DNA of 32,664 nt from positions 1 through 32,664 of the forward strand of contig CAMCYJ010000037.1 of assembly GCA_945883815.1 (NCBI GenBank), given 5' to 3'. The number at the start of each line of letters is the position of its first letter. Positions within the stretch are counted from its first letter, which is position 1. The translations under genes and the position numbers were made by a program. Of this stretch, positions 6,972 to 15,754 are shown in pieces. The notes beneath the pieces were generated by a model. The model was not told the DNA's origin, did no database searches, and saw only the letters and a list, made by a program, of their open reading frames with translations. This DNA comes from Akkermansia muciniphila. Its GTDB lineage: Bacteria > Verrucomicrobiota > Verrucomicrobiia > Limisphaerales > UBA9464.

Positions 6972-9900
6972 ATGAACCTGCGAAGATACGTACGTTGCAT
7001 CCTGATTGTTGTATTTGGAGCAGGCTGTTTTTTGACTTCCAGAACGTCAGTAGCTAGCACCCCGACCCAACGCCCCAATGTGGTCCTCATTCTGGCGGAT
7101 GATTTGGGGTTCTCCGATCTCGGGTGTTACGGAGGCGAAATCCCAACACCCCACCTCGACGCCCTCGCCTCGGGCGGACTTCGCTACACCCAGTTTTACA
7201 ATACGGCTCGCTGTTGGCCCTCCCGCGCCGCCGCCCTGACCGGGTTCTACGCGCAGCAGGTGCGACGCGATACCGTCCCCGGCGTCCCGAGCGGCACCAA
7301 CGGAAAACGCCCATCCTGGGCCAAACTCCTGCCCGAATACCTCAAGGACTTGGGCTATCGCTCCTACCATTCCGGGAAATGGCATGTCGATGGCAAGCCG
7401 CTGGCCAATGGATTTGAGCACTCCTATCGATTGGATGATCACGACCGGTATTTCGCTCCCCGGTTCCATTCGGAAGAGGACGTCGCCCTGGAGCCTGTCC
7501 CTACCAACTCAAATTACTACGCCACCACCGCGATCGCTGACCACGCGATCCGGTGCCTAAAAGAACATGCAACCCGGTTCCAAGATCGGCCGTTCTTCAG
7601 TTTCGTGGCGTTTACGGCGCCGCATTTTCCAGTTCAGGCCCCGGCCAGTGACGTGGAACGCCATCGCAATCGCTACCTGAGCGGATGGGATCAACTCCGG
7701 GAGGAACGCTGGAATCGAATCCAATCATCCGGCGTGGTCTCCGGAACATTGCCGCCAATGGAACGCGAAATCGGGCCGCCCTACGACTTTCCCGATGCCC
7801 TGAAATCTCTGGGAGCCAACGAGGTGAACCGGCCAATGCCGTGGGCGGACCTCTCCAGCAGCCAACGCCGTTTTCAGGCCGACAAAATGGCGGTCCACGC
7901 GGCCATGGTGGATCGGATGGATCAGGAAATCGGCCGGATCGTCCGCCAACTCCAGACCATGGGCCACTTCGACGACACGTTGCTGTTGTTCCTTTCGGAT
8001 AATGGTGCCAGCGCCGAGATGATGGTGCGCGGTGACGGACATCAATCCGATGCCTTGTGCGGAACCGGGGCGACGTTTCTCAGCATCGGCCCTGGTTGGT
8101 CCTCTTTGGCCAACACACCGTTTCGCCGTCACAAGACCTGGGTGCACGAAGGGGGCATCGCCACGCCATTCATCGTGCACTGGCCAAGGGGCATCGGCCA
8201 ACGGGGCACGTTGCGAAAGACGCCGGGCCATCTCATTGATCTGGTCCCCACGGTTCTGGAATTGGCCGGAGGAAACTGGCCAGAAAAGGATCACCCCCCC
8301 GAAATGCCGAAGCCGCCCGGCCTCAGCCTGGTCCGGACCTTTGCTCAAGACACCGATCTGAAGCGGGAAGCCCTCTGGTGGCAACATGAGGGTAATCGAG
8401 CCCTTCGACAGGGGGATTGGAAGATCGTGGCCTCCGGCACGAACAGCGCTTGGGAACTCTACAACCTCGGTCGGGATCGGTCTGAAACGATCAATCTGGC
8501 CTCCAAACATCCCGAACAGGTTCTGGCCATGGCCGCGCGGTGGGAGTCCATGACGGCATCGCATGCGGCCACGGCAAAGGCCCGCCCCAACGCTTCCTCG
8601 CTGTTTCCAGAATGGAAACATTCCGCCTCTCTGTTTGTCCTCACGACACCGGATGGTGCCCACCTTCCGGATGGGGTCACGCTGGAGTCTTTCCCCCTCC
8701 TCGTCCGCCTCAGCCGCGACGACTTGGACTTCTCACAAGCCTGTCCCCATGGGGAGGACCTGCGCTTTTCAACACCCGAGGGACAGGCTCTGCCTTTCGA
8801 AATCGAATCCTGGGACACCGACAACGGTTCCGCTGCCATTTGGGTGCTGATTCCCCAGATCCGCGGCAACCAGCGGCAAGAACTCCGCGTCCACTGGGGA
8901 AATCCGACCGCCAAAACCGCCTCTAGCGGCTCTCAGGTCTTCAACCCATCCCATGGGTATATCGGAACCTGGCACCTCGGAGAGTCGATCCAGGATACCA
9001 CTGGAACCTTGGTTTCCGAAAACCGTGGAACCACCCCCATGCCCGGAGTTATCGGAACCGCCCGACGCTTCAAGGAAGGCCATGGCGTCTTTGGAGGGGA
9101 TACCTCCAACCGCTATCCTGCCGGCGCTGGCCCGCACACCTCACAAGCGTGGTTCCGGGCGGATCAACCCAACGGCCGGATCCTCGCCTGGGGCAATGAA
9201 CACGCCCAAGGCAAGGTGGTCCTCCACTACACCAGCCCTCCTCAGGTCCGGTTGGACTGCTATTTTTCTGGAGCCAACGTCGCAACCCAGAATCCGGTTC
9301 CCGCCCATCAATGGAACCATGTCGTCCACACCTGGGAAGCCGGTGAATCCAAGGTCTACATCAATGGAATCCTGGATGGCGTGTCGCGGACACCGAGAGC
9401 TCCATTGAACTTACGACAACCCGCCCGGTTGTGGATTGGCGGTTGGTACGACCACTTCGATTTTGAGGGCGTTATCGATGAAGTTCGCGTTTCAAACCGG
9501 GTTCGCAGCCCTGATTGGATCCGATTGGAATATGAGAATCAAAAGCCGTTACAAACCGTCGTCGGACCCATCGTTCAACCCGGTCGCAATTTCAAAGTCA
9601 CTCTGGATGTAACGTCCGAAACCTCCAAGGGACAGGCTACCTCCAAGGGACAGGCTCCGGTTGTCTTCAAGGGACAGGCTCCGGTTCCGGTTGTCTTGGA
9701 GGAGGGACAGGCTCTGGGGTTGATGGCACAGGCCGGTGGGGCACAGCGGGTTTGGTGGACTCGGCAGGATGCTGCAGGGGCACCGGTGGTGGTGGCGGTG
9801 AACCAGTTCCGTTACAAGCTCGAGGCAGGTCGGGTTTCAGGGGACTCGTCAGTAACCCAGACTTTCCATGCGGCCTACCCAGAAGGAATTCGCCAGCAGG

Positions 9901-11648
9901 AGATCCCTGTGACCATCCGGGAGGCCATCCCGGATCCGGAGTTCTCACTCAAGGCACCCCGTCGCTGGGACGGGCGCAGTCCGCTGTTATTAAAAGCCCA
10001 AATGAAATCGAACGAAGAGGCTCTCGTCGCGGCCGGAGCTTCAAAAATGAAGGTGACCTGGTCCGCGGAGCCACTGGCCACAGTTCGGGAAATCCGAGGC
10101 CATGACCTCATCCTAAAACGGGCACTTCATGGGGGCCAACTGACGGTGGCCGCCACGCTCGACAATGGCGGCACGCCGATCCGCAAATCAGTAACGTTAA
10201 CGGTTCAGCCCCCGAGCCATGACGGATGGGTGCAGCGATCACCCGAATCCGCGGAGTTGCCGCAAGACAACCAATTCTACGCCCGAAACGACCGCAATGA
10301 GGGAACGCTGGTTGCGACGGGCTCCATTCAAGAACCCGCCGAAGCGGTGGTGGTTCGCTTGTTTGCCCAAGATAAGTCGGGGAATGCCGGTGGGGCTAGG
10401 GACAGGCTCGTGATGCAACGCCGGGAACGGTTGAAGGCGGATCGCTCCTTTCGCTTCGATCTGCCCCTCAAGCCCGGGCTGATCCCATACCGCTTCGAAT
10501 TGGCACGCCTTCATGAGGGCCGCGAGACACGAGTGCATTTGGCCACCAATATCGCCTGCGGAGACGCCTACCTCATCGATGGGCAATCCAATGCGGTCGC
10601 CACGGATTGGGGTCCGGACAAACCCGACTTCCGCAGCAATTGGATCCGATCCTTCGGCAGTATGGGCCATGAACCCGCCGAAATAGCTTCCTGGGGCACG
10701 GCCGTCCATCGCGGGCGGGACAACGAACGCCATCAGGTGGGTTATTGGGCCATGGAATTGGGCCGCCATCTGGTCGAAACCCACCAGATCCCCGTTTGCT
10801 TGCTCAATGGAGCCGTGGGCGGTAGCCGTATTGATCAACACCAACGCAACCCGACCCATCCAACGGACCCAGCCACCATCTACGGTCGGTTGTTGGCCAG
10901 AGCGCGCGCCGCGAGGCTGACCCACGGCATCCGCGCCGTGATTTGGCATCAAGGCGAAAACGACCAAGGCGCTGACGGCCCCAGTGGCGGCTACGGCTGG
11001 GAAACGTACCGATCGCTCTTCATCGACCTCGCCGCGGCCTGGGCCACCGATTACCCGAACCTGCGCCACCACTACGCCTTCCAGATCTGGCCCAAGGCCT
11101 GTTCCATGGGCACCGATGGATCGGACAATCGACTTCGGGAGGTGCAGCGCAATCTCCCCTCGGCCGTGTCGCAACTGACGGTGATGTCCACTCTGGGCAT
11201 CCAACCTCCCGGGGGATGCCACTATCCGGCCCAAGGCTATGCCGAGATGGCACGCCTCATCGCCCCGTTGATCGATCGCGATCTGCATAGGCTGGATCCC
11301 AAGAAATCCATCACGGCTCCCCACTTGTTGCGGGCCGCCTATGGGGATTCAACCCACTCCCAACTGGTGTTGGAGTTCGACCAACCCGTGCGCTGGGATC
11401 CCGCTCTGATCCGCGATTTCTGGCTCGATGGCAGCAAGGATCGCATCGCCTCCGGAAGGACCGACGGCAACCGGTTGATCCTGACCTTGGACAAACCTCA
11501 CGAGGCTAAAACGATCACCTACCTCGACAGCGCGTCTTGGGATCCGGGACGCCTGCTGCGCGGCCTCAATGGCATCGCCGCCCTGACCTTCTGCGAGGTG
11601 CCGCTGGAAAGCCCGAAAGCGGCCCTCGAGAAAAAGAGGTCTCGCTGA
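6972..11648 (+). CDS. Secreted sulfatase fused to LamG and SGNH/sialate O-acetylesterase-like domains
   Basis: A 1558-residue exported protein. Signal peptide about 1-30. Residues about 35-530 are a type I sulfatase: LILADDLG (metal Asp), the formylglycine motif C-x-P-S-R with Cys81, SDNGAS, and HKTWVHEGG with the catalytic Lys/His region. Residues about 573-648 resemble DUF2341 and about 663-867 form a LamG/concanavalin-like lectin domain. About 870-1190 is beta-rich and starts with a KGQA repeat. Residues about 1195-1440 are an SGNH esterase: GQSN (Ser1206), WHQGEND (His1326, Glu1329) and GGCHYPAQGY (His1417). Together it should remove sulfate and acyl esters from a polysaccharide in the periplasm or outside. 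ATG 6972 is chosen over GTG 6894 because the signal peptide follows it. No formylglycine-generating enzyme is in the window. The gene holds eight GGGACAGGCT copies. Confidence 0.92.
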   Translation: MNLRRYVRCILIVVFGAGCFLTSRTSVASTPTQRPNVVLILADDLGFSDLGCYGGEIPTPHLDALASGGLRYTQFYNTARCWPSRAAALTGFYAQQVRRDTVPGVPSGTNGKRPSWAKLLPEYLKDLGYRSYHSGKWHVDGKPLANGFEHSYRLDDHDRYFAPRFHSEEDVALEPVPTNSNYYATTAIADHAIRCLKEHATRFQDRPFFSFVAFTAPHFPVQAPASDVERHRNRYLSGWDQLREERWNRIQSSGVVSGTLPPMEREIGPPYDFPDALKSLGANEVNRPMPWADLSSSQRRFQADKMAVHAAMVDRMDQEIGRIVRQLQTMGHFDDTLLLFLSDNGASAEMMVRGDGHQSDALCGTGATFLSIGPGWSSLANTPFRRHKTWVHEGGIATPFIVHWPRGIGQRGTLRKTPGHLIDLVPTVLELAGGNWPEKDHPPEMPKPPGLSLVRTFAQDTDLKREALWWQHEGNRALRQGDWKIVASGTNSAWELYNLGRDRSETINLASKHPEQVLAMAARWESMTASHAATAKARPNASSLFPEWKHSASLFVLTTPDGAHLPDGVTLESFPLLVRLSRDDLDFSQACPHGEDLRFSTPEGQALPFEIESWDTDNGSAAIWVLIPQIRGNQRQELRVHWGNPTAKTASSGSQVFNPSHGYIGTWHLGESIQDTTGTLVSENRGTTPMPGVIGTARRFKEGHGVFGGDTSNRYPAGAGPHTSQAWFRADQPNGRILAWGNEHAQGKVVLHYTSPPQVRLDCYFSGANVATQNPVPAHQWNHVVHTWEAGESKVYINGILDGVSRTPRAPLNLRQPARLWIGGWYDHFDFEGVIDEVRVSNRVRSPDWIRLEYENQKPLQTVVGPIVQPGRNFKVTLDVTSETSKGQATSKGQAPVVFKGQAPVPVVLEEGQALGLMAQAGGAQRVWWTRQDAAGAPVVVAVNQFRYKLEAGRVSGDSSVTQTFHAAYPEGIRQQEIPVTIREAIPDPEFSLKAPRRWDGRSPLLLKAQMKSNEEALVAAGASKMKVTWSAEPLATVREIRGHDLILKRALHGGQLTVAATLDNGGTPIRKSVTLTVQPPSHDGWVQRSPESAELPQDNQFYARNDRNEGTLVATGSIQEPAEAVVVRLFAQDKSGNAGGARDRLVMQRRERLKADRSFRFDLPLKPGLIPYRFELARLHEGRETRVHLATNIACGDAYLIDGQSNAVATDWGPDKPDFRSNWIRSFGSMGHEPAEIASWGTAVHRGRDNERHQVGYWAMELGRHLVETHQIPVCLLNGAVGGSRIDQHQRNPTHPTDPATIYGRLLARARAARLTHGIRAVIWHQGENDQGADGPSGGYGWETYRSLFIDLAAAWATDYPNLRHHYAFQIWPKACSMGTDGSDNRLREVQRNLPSAVSQLTVMSTLGIQPPGGCHYPAQGYAEMARLIAPLIDRDLHRLDPKKSITAPHLLRAAYGDSTHSQLVLEFDQPVRWDPALIRDFWLDGSKDRIASGRTDGNRLILTLDKPHEAKTITYLDSASWDPGRLLRGLNGIAALTFCEVPLESPKAALEKKRSR
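7492..7501 (-). repeat. GGGACAGGCT motif, copy 7 (reverse)
   Basis: AGCCTGTCCC inside the sulfatase domain codons, read as Glu-Pro-Val-Pro. Confidence 0.85.
8738..8789. repeat. Inverted pair of GGGACAGGCT motifs, copies 8 and 9
   Basis: AGCCTGTCCC at 8738-8747 and GGGACAGGCT at 8780-8789 face each other 32 bases apart in the DUF2341-like part of the sulfatase gene. They are read as Ala-Cys-Pro and Glu-Gly-Gln-Ala-Leu. The pair could fold into a 10-bp stem with a 32-base loop. Confidence 0.85.
9629..9713 (+). repeat. Tandem cluster of four GGGACAGGCT motifs (copies 10-13)
   Basis: Exact copies start at 9629, 9647, 9671 and 9704, all in one orientation and frame, encoding KGQA, KGQA, KGQA and EGQA. 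The first two sit in an 18-bp unit (ACCTCCAAGGGACAGGCT), and CCGGTTGTCTT-type spacers recur between later copies, so the block grew partly by tandem duplication. It falls in the linker between the LamG domain and the following beta-rich region (residues about 884-914). Confidence 0.9.
10399..10408 (+). repeat. GGGACAGGCT motif, copy 14
   Basis: Exact copy in the sulfatase-esterase gene, read as Arg-Asp-Arg-Leu, a different frame from the tandem cluster upstream in the same gene. Confidence 0.85.
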
Positions 11649-11681
11649 TTCGTCCGAGCCCCAAGGCAGTGTCCAATCCAA

Positions 11682-11712
11682 TCGCTGGGCCCGTCCAAAG
11701 TGGCCCCCAGCG
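11682..11712. terminator. Hairpin between convergent genes, possible bidirectional terminator
   Basis: CGCTGGG (11682-11688) pairs with CCCAGCG (11706-11712) across a 17-base loop, inside the 78-bp gap between the convergent sulfatase and ubiD genes. Placement fits a shared terminator. There is no T-run on either side, so Rho-independent function is not shown. Confidence 0.4.
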
Positions 11713-11726
11713 TTGAATGGGTCGTT

Positions 11727-13253
11727 TCAGGCCAAAGACGTCATCGAAGAGACCTTCGCCTTCACCGCCGCATCCATCTGGATGATCGGCGGCCAAGGGC
11801 GATCGAATCCTTCGCCCGCCAACTTGCGCGTGGCGTCGAACCCCATTTTGCCGCCCATGCCGATGTGCGAGGTCGCGTGGTCGAGCACATCAGACGGCCC
11901 GCGCGTCAGCAAGGTATCGCGCTGCGGATCGGTGTCGGCGAAGAGGTGGAAGAGCACCTCGCGGGTATCGTGAACATTCACCTCGGCATCCACCACGATG
12001 ATGTACTTCGAGAACATCATCTGCCCCATGCCCCAGAGGCCGTGCATGATCTTGTAGGCCTGCATGGGGTAGGTCTTGCGAATGCTCACCACCACCAGGT
12101 TGTGGAAGGTACCTTCCGCCGGCAGGGAGATGTCCACGATCTCCGGGAAGTTCATCTGGAAGATTGGCAAGAAGAGCTTCACCGACGCGGCTCCGATGTA
12201 GAAATCTTCCATCGGCGGAATGCCCACGATGGTGGCCGGATACACCGCATCCTTGCGATGGGTGATGGCCGTGACATGGAACACGGGATACGGCTCGGGC
12301 AGCGTGTAGTATCCGGTATGATCGCCGAAGGGACCTTCCATTCGCAGGGGTTCGATCGGATCCACATACCCCTCGATGACGAAGTCTGCATTGGCGGGAA
12401 CCTCGAGGTCGTTGGTCTCGCACTTGACCAGTTCGACGGCCTTTTTGCGCAAATACCCGGCCAACAGAAATTCATCCAAGCCATCGGGCAACGGAGCCGT
12501 GGCGGCGAAGGGGAACATGGGATCGCCACCGAGAAAGATGGCGACAGGCATGCGTTGACCGGTCTCGTAATAACGACGGCCATGGCGCGCAGCGACCTTT
12601 TGCAACTGCCAGTGCACACCCGTCGTCCGGTCGTCGTAAACCTGGATCCGGTACATGCCCAAATTGCGGGCCCCCGTGTCCGGATCTTGCGTCACCACGC
12701 ACGGCAACGTGATGAAGCGTCCCCCATCGAGCGGCCAGCACTTGAGAATGGGCAGATCGGCCAGCGTCGGCGGCAACGGATCGGTTCCCTTTCGCCAGTC
12801 GGGCGCATCGGGCCAGGCCTCCCTGCGGCTGGTTGGGGCATCAAATCGATGGATGACCTCCTTGCAAGGGCCGCTCTTCACCGTCTTGGGTTTCGCATGG
12901 CGTAAATCCAAGGCCAGCGACAGGAGCCGCAACGCCTCTTTCATAGAAGCCGGCGGGCGAGCCTTCATGAGTCCACCCAGTTCAGCGGCCACGTCGTCCA
13001 CCGAAGCGGCATTCATGCTCATGGCCATGCGCTTCCAGGAACCGAGCGTGTTGATGGCCACCGGGAAGGGAGAAACAACACCCCGGACCGTGGGTTTCTC
13101 GAAGAGCAACGCCTTGCCGCCGCCCGGTTTCTTCATCTCACGGTCGGCGATCTCCGTGATCTCCAACTCCGTGGCGACGGGATGCGAAATGCGGATCAAC
13201 TCACCCGCTTTTTCGAGCAACTCCACCCAATCTCGGAACGATTCAAACGCCAT
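11727..13253 (-). CDS. ubiD: UbiD-family decarboxylase (prenylated-FMN dependent)
   Basis: A 508-residue cytoplasmic enzyme, close to the usual 490-500 of UbiD (4-hydroxy-3-polyprenylbenzoate decarboxylase). Family blocks are the N-terminal FRDWVELLEKAGELIRI, the cofactor strand ARNLGMYRIQ near the middle, EGPFGDHTGYY (acidic residues of the active site), PEIVDISLP and MFSKYIIVVDAEVNVHD. The family removes CO2 from aromatic or unsaturated acids using prFMN made by UbiX; neither ubiX nor other quinone genes are in the window. In this group it could serve menaquinone or another aromatic acid pathway, so the ubi name is by family. ATG 13253 fits the conserved start. It lies 79 bp after the redoxin fusion gene on the same strand and converges on the sulfatase gene. 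Confidence 0.9.
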   Translation of the reverse strand: MAFESFRDWVELLEKAGELIRISHPVATELEITEIADREMKKPGGGKALLFEKPTVRGVVSPFPVAINTLGSWKRMAMSMNAASVDDVAAELGGLMKARPPASMKEALRLLSLALDLRHAKPKTVKSGPCKEVIHRFDAPTSRREAWPDAPDWRKGTDPLPPTLADLPILKCWPLDGGRFITLPCVVTQDPDTGARNLGMYRIQVYDDRTTGVHWQLQKVAARHGRRYYETGQRMPVAIFLGGDPMFPFAATAPLPDGLDEFLLAGYLRKKAVELVKCETNDLEVPANADFVIEGYVDPIEPLRMEGPFGDHTGYYTLPEPYPVFHVTAITHRKDAVYPATIVGIPPMEDFYIGAASVKLFLPIFQMNFPEIVDISLPAEGTFHNLVVVSIRKTYPMQAYKIMHGLWGMGQMMFSKYIIVVDAEVNVHDTREVLFHLFADTDPQRDTLLTRGPSDVLDHATSHIGMGGKMGFDATRKLAGEGFDRPWPPIIQMDAAVKAKVSSMTSLA

Positions 13254-13332
13254 GCTGGCCCGACGGTACGGCCCGCGGGCAATCCCGCAACGCTGGGATC
13301 GTCGAAAGGTCCTTCTCCCCGCGAGCCCCTTC

Positions 13333-15396
13333 TCACGGTGCTGCCGATGAGGGTTTGGAGCCTACCGCAGCGCGAGTGTTCGACTTCTGCAGAAAGGTCT
13401 TCAATTCCTCACGAGTCACCTCGCCATTGCCATCCACATCGGCCGCCTTGAACTGGGACGGTGAAGGCGATTCATCGAGCGTGATCCGGCCATCGTGGTT
13501 TCGATCCAGGGCATCAAAGGCCTTGGATCTTCCTCGACGCCCCGCAGTAGGACGCGGATCCGCCGGCGTTCCGGGAGGCACCTCGGGCAGGTAATATTCG
13601 ATGTAGCCGAGCATCATCTCCTCATCGGTCTGCTCACCCCACTGCACTCGGCGGGTCGGGTCGGGATTGGCCGGATTGCCGGCGCTGTTATCGTAGCGGG
13701 CGGTACCCTTCAGAACACTGCCGGCCGGCAAGTCGATGTGCTCCGACAATCGGTAGAGCAACTGCCAATTGAAATCATAACGCGGAACATCCAGGAGGGT
13801 CTTGGGCGCGCTCCCAGGCAGTTCAAGTTCGTACCGGTAAGCCTTCCCGCGGACATGCATGTGCGGCATGAAGGACATCAAGCGTGCGGACTCAGGCACC
13901 GGGAGCTGCCCCTCCACCTTGAAGTCCGGATCGCCGGGCGGAATGTCGATGGCGCCGGCGATGGCACTGACACGCACCTCATGCTTTGGTGGTGTCTTGG
14001 AGAACTTCAGTCCCAGGGCGCTCTGGTCGCGGGTCGCCTTGCCCTTGGGAGTGTAATGCAGTTGGAAGTGCAGCGTGGATCCGGCCGGGATGAATTTGGC
14101 CCACCCCTCCGGATACGAGACCGCCTGATAGCCCGGAGCGTAGGCGGCGAGGTAATTGCTCGTCCCGTCGATGCGGCGGTTCTTCTGGGGTTTCCCGTCC
14201 TTATCCGGCGGCAACACGTACACCAGGACATGGTGGACCACATCCCGTGCCGACGGGCGAATTTCCCACCCCTGAACCCATCGATCACTGTCGAAATCCG
14301 TGGGCACCTCGATATTGACGTAGGGCATGACGCCCGAAGCGGCCACATCCACCGGTTCCGGAATCCGGACGATCGCATCGGGCTCGCCCAACTGCCATTC
14401 GGAGGGGTAGGTCCGCACCTTGGGAGCGTGGGCGGCATTCCCTTCGGGCCGGCCCCGGTCCATCCAAGCCAACAAATCCGACTTGTCGGCGGCCGGGAGG
14501 CTGCGGTCATTCAGCCAGGGGCTCGGGCCGTCAGTCGGCGGTGCGGCAAACCACGGTGGCATCACCCCTTGAGTCACCTGCTTGCGGACCATGCCGGCAT
14601 GCGCAGCCAGCTCGGCGGGAGTGGTCAACGCGAACGGAGCGATGCCTCCCTCTCGGTGACACGGCACACACGATTGCTGCAAGATCCGGGAAATCCGGTT
14701 GTGGTAGGTCACCGGCTGGGAAATAGCCACGGGAGCTGCTGATTCGAGCGCGCAACCCGGAACACGAGTACAGGCCGTTTCGACTCCGTTGCCAGCGAGA
14801 ACCGACTCGAGCGCAGACACAAGATACCGTTGGTTGGGCGCAGCCTTGGAATAGGCCAGGCCATACTGATCATCCACGGCTCCACGGAATTGAACCGTGC
14901 GGGCGGCATCCAAGACAAAAACCTCCGCGGTCGATCGGATACCGAGGGCCTTCGCGATGTCTCCCCGCGTATCGCGAAAGTAGGGACCTTGGACTCCCTG
15001 ATCCCGGATCCATTGCCGCACGGAGGCCTTGGAATCCGTTGCCACAGGATTGAGCCAAATAAACCGCACCCCACGGCTGGCATACTCCTTTTCGAGGGCA
15101 GCCAGAGTCGGACCATAGCGCCCGGAAACCGGACAACTGGTGCTGGTCACGGCGATCACCACCGCACGGGCATCTCGGGTAAGCTTGGACAACGACGACC
15201 GCGACCCAGATTCCGGGCGAATATCCAGATCAGGAACCCATCGACCCACACCCCACTCCGAGGCCAATGCCGGCGTTGGTGCTTCTTGAAGGGGATGCGC
15301 ATCGGCCATCAGTGGAGTGCCACCCCAGGCACCCACCAGCCAACCACCTACCCCAGCGACCCAAAGCACAGAACGAACAGAACGCATCATTGACAT
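13333..15396 (-). CDS. Redoxin / cytochrome c / copper-monooxygenase-like / EF-hand fusion protein
   Basis: An exported protein of 687 residues with this start. Signal peptide about 1-30 (ATG 15396; ATGs at 15390 and 15387 are equally possible; the frame is open to 15519 but that stretch looks non-coding). Residues about 50-195 resemble AhpC/TlpA redoxins with a single Cys in TSTSCPVS in place of CxxC. Residues 243-247 are a heme c site, CVPCH. About 370-600 resembles the PHM/dopamine hydroxylase copper fold: HHVLVY (His388, His389), LHFQLHY (His443, His447) and MPHMHVRG (His512, His514). The end has two EF-hand loops, DRNHDGRITLDE and DVDGNGEVTREE. Such fusions are known from Planctomycetes, Verrucomicrobia and Acidobacteria, but their reaction is unknown to me; a periplasmic redox role is inferred. 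Confidence 0.82.
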   Translation of the reverse strand: MSMMRSVRSVLWVAGVGGWLVGAWGGTPLMADAHPLQEAPTPALASEWGVGRWVPDLDIRPESGSRSSLSKLTRDARAVVIAVTSTSCPVSGRYGPTLAALEKEYASRGVRFIWLNPVATDSKASVRQWIRDQGVQGPYFRDTRGDIAKALGIRSTAEVFVLDAARTVQFRGAVDDQYGLAYSKAAPNQRYLVSALESVLAGNGVETACTRVPGCALESAAPVAISQPVTYHNRISRILQQSCVPCHREGGIAPFALTTPAELAAHAGMVRKQVTQGVMPPWFAAPPTDGPSPWLNDRSLPAADKSDLLAWMDRGRPEGNAAHAPKVRTYPSEWQLGEPDAIVRIPEPVDVAASGVMPYVNIEVPTDFDSDRWVQGWEIRPSARDVVHHVLVYVLPPDKDGKPQKNRRIDGTSNYLAAYAPGYQAVSYPEGWAKFIPAGSTLHFQLHYTPKGKATRDQSALGLKFSKTPPKHEVRVSAIAGAIDIPPGDPDFKVEGQLPVPESARLMSFMPHMHVRGKAYRYELELPGSAPKTLLDVPRYDFNWQLLYRLSEHIDLPAGSVLKGTARYDNSAGNPANPDPTRRVQWGEQTDEEMMLGYIEYYLPEVPPGTPADPRPTAGRRGRSKAFDALDRNHDGRITLDESPSPSQFKAADVDGNGEVTREELKTFLQKSNTRAAVGSKPSSAAP

Positions 15397-15638
15397 TACA
15401 CTGCCCCGAAATCCGCACGGGGACAACCACCCGAGGTGTGACATCTGAGGCTCCAAGAAAAAGATCAGGAAAAACATCTCCAGATTCGCCGCCGTCAAAG
15501 ACCGAACCATCGTCAACACCCGCCTCTACCGGTTCGTCACCCGTTGAGACTCCACGGCCGAAATACGGGTTGAAGCGCGGAATCCAAAAACACCTCTTGC
15601 CAAATCACCCGGTTCTGGCGCACCTTCATTCCGTCAAT

Positions 15639-15715
15639 GCGAGTGTAGCTCAGTCTGGTAGAGCGTCACCTTGCCAAGGTGAATGTCGAGGGTTCGAATC
15701 CCTTCACTCGCTCCA
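15639..15715 (+). tRNA. tRNA-Gly (anticodon GCC)
   Basis: A full cloverleaf: acceptor GCGAGTG pairs with CACTCGC, the D arm has stem GCTC/GAGC, the anticodon stem is TCACC/GGTGA with loop TTGCCAA (anticodon GCC), and the T arm has stem GAGGG/CCCTT (one G-T pair) around TTCGAAT. Discriminator T is followed by an encoded CCA at 15713-15715. It stands alone, followed 10 bases later by a strong intrinsic terminator. Confidence 0.97.
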
Positions 15716-15725
15716 GCTTTCCAGA

Positions 15726-15754
15726 AAAAGACCGGCCTAATCCGCCGGTCTTTT
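15726..15754 (+). terminator. Rho-independent terminator of tRNA-Gly
   Basis: AAAAGACCGGC (15726-15736) pairs perfectly with GCCGGTCTTTT (15744-15754) around a 7-base loop, followed by ATTTTTT. It is the only textbook intrinsic terminator I see in the window. Confidence 0.92.

Noticed and set aside
11700-12905. 401-codon plus-strand open frame
   Set aside because: It lies wholly over the minus-strand ubiD gene, is His/Arg/Gly-rich and matches no family; it is a GC-rich shadow frame. The same applies to long antisense frames at 13495-14742, 18800-20430, 21541-23010, 24747-25703, 26320-27759 and 28658-29662.
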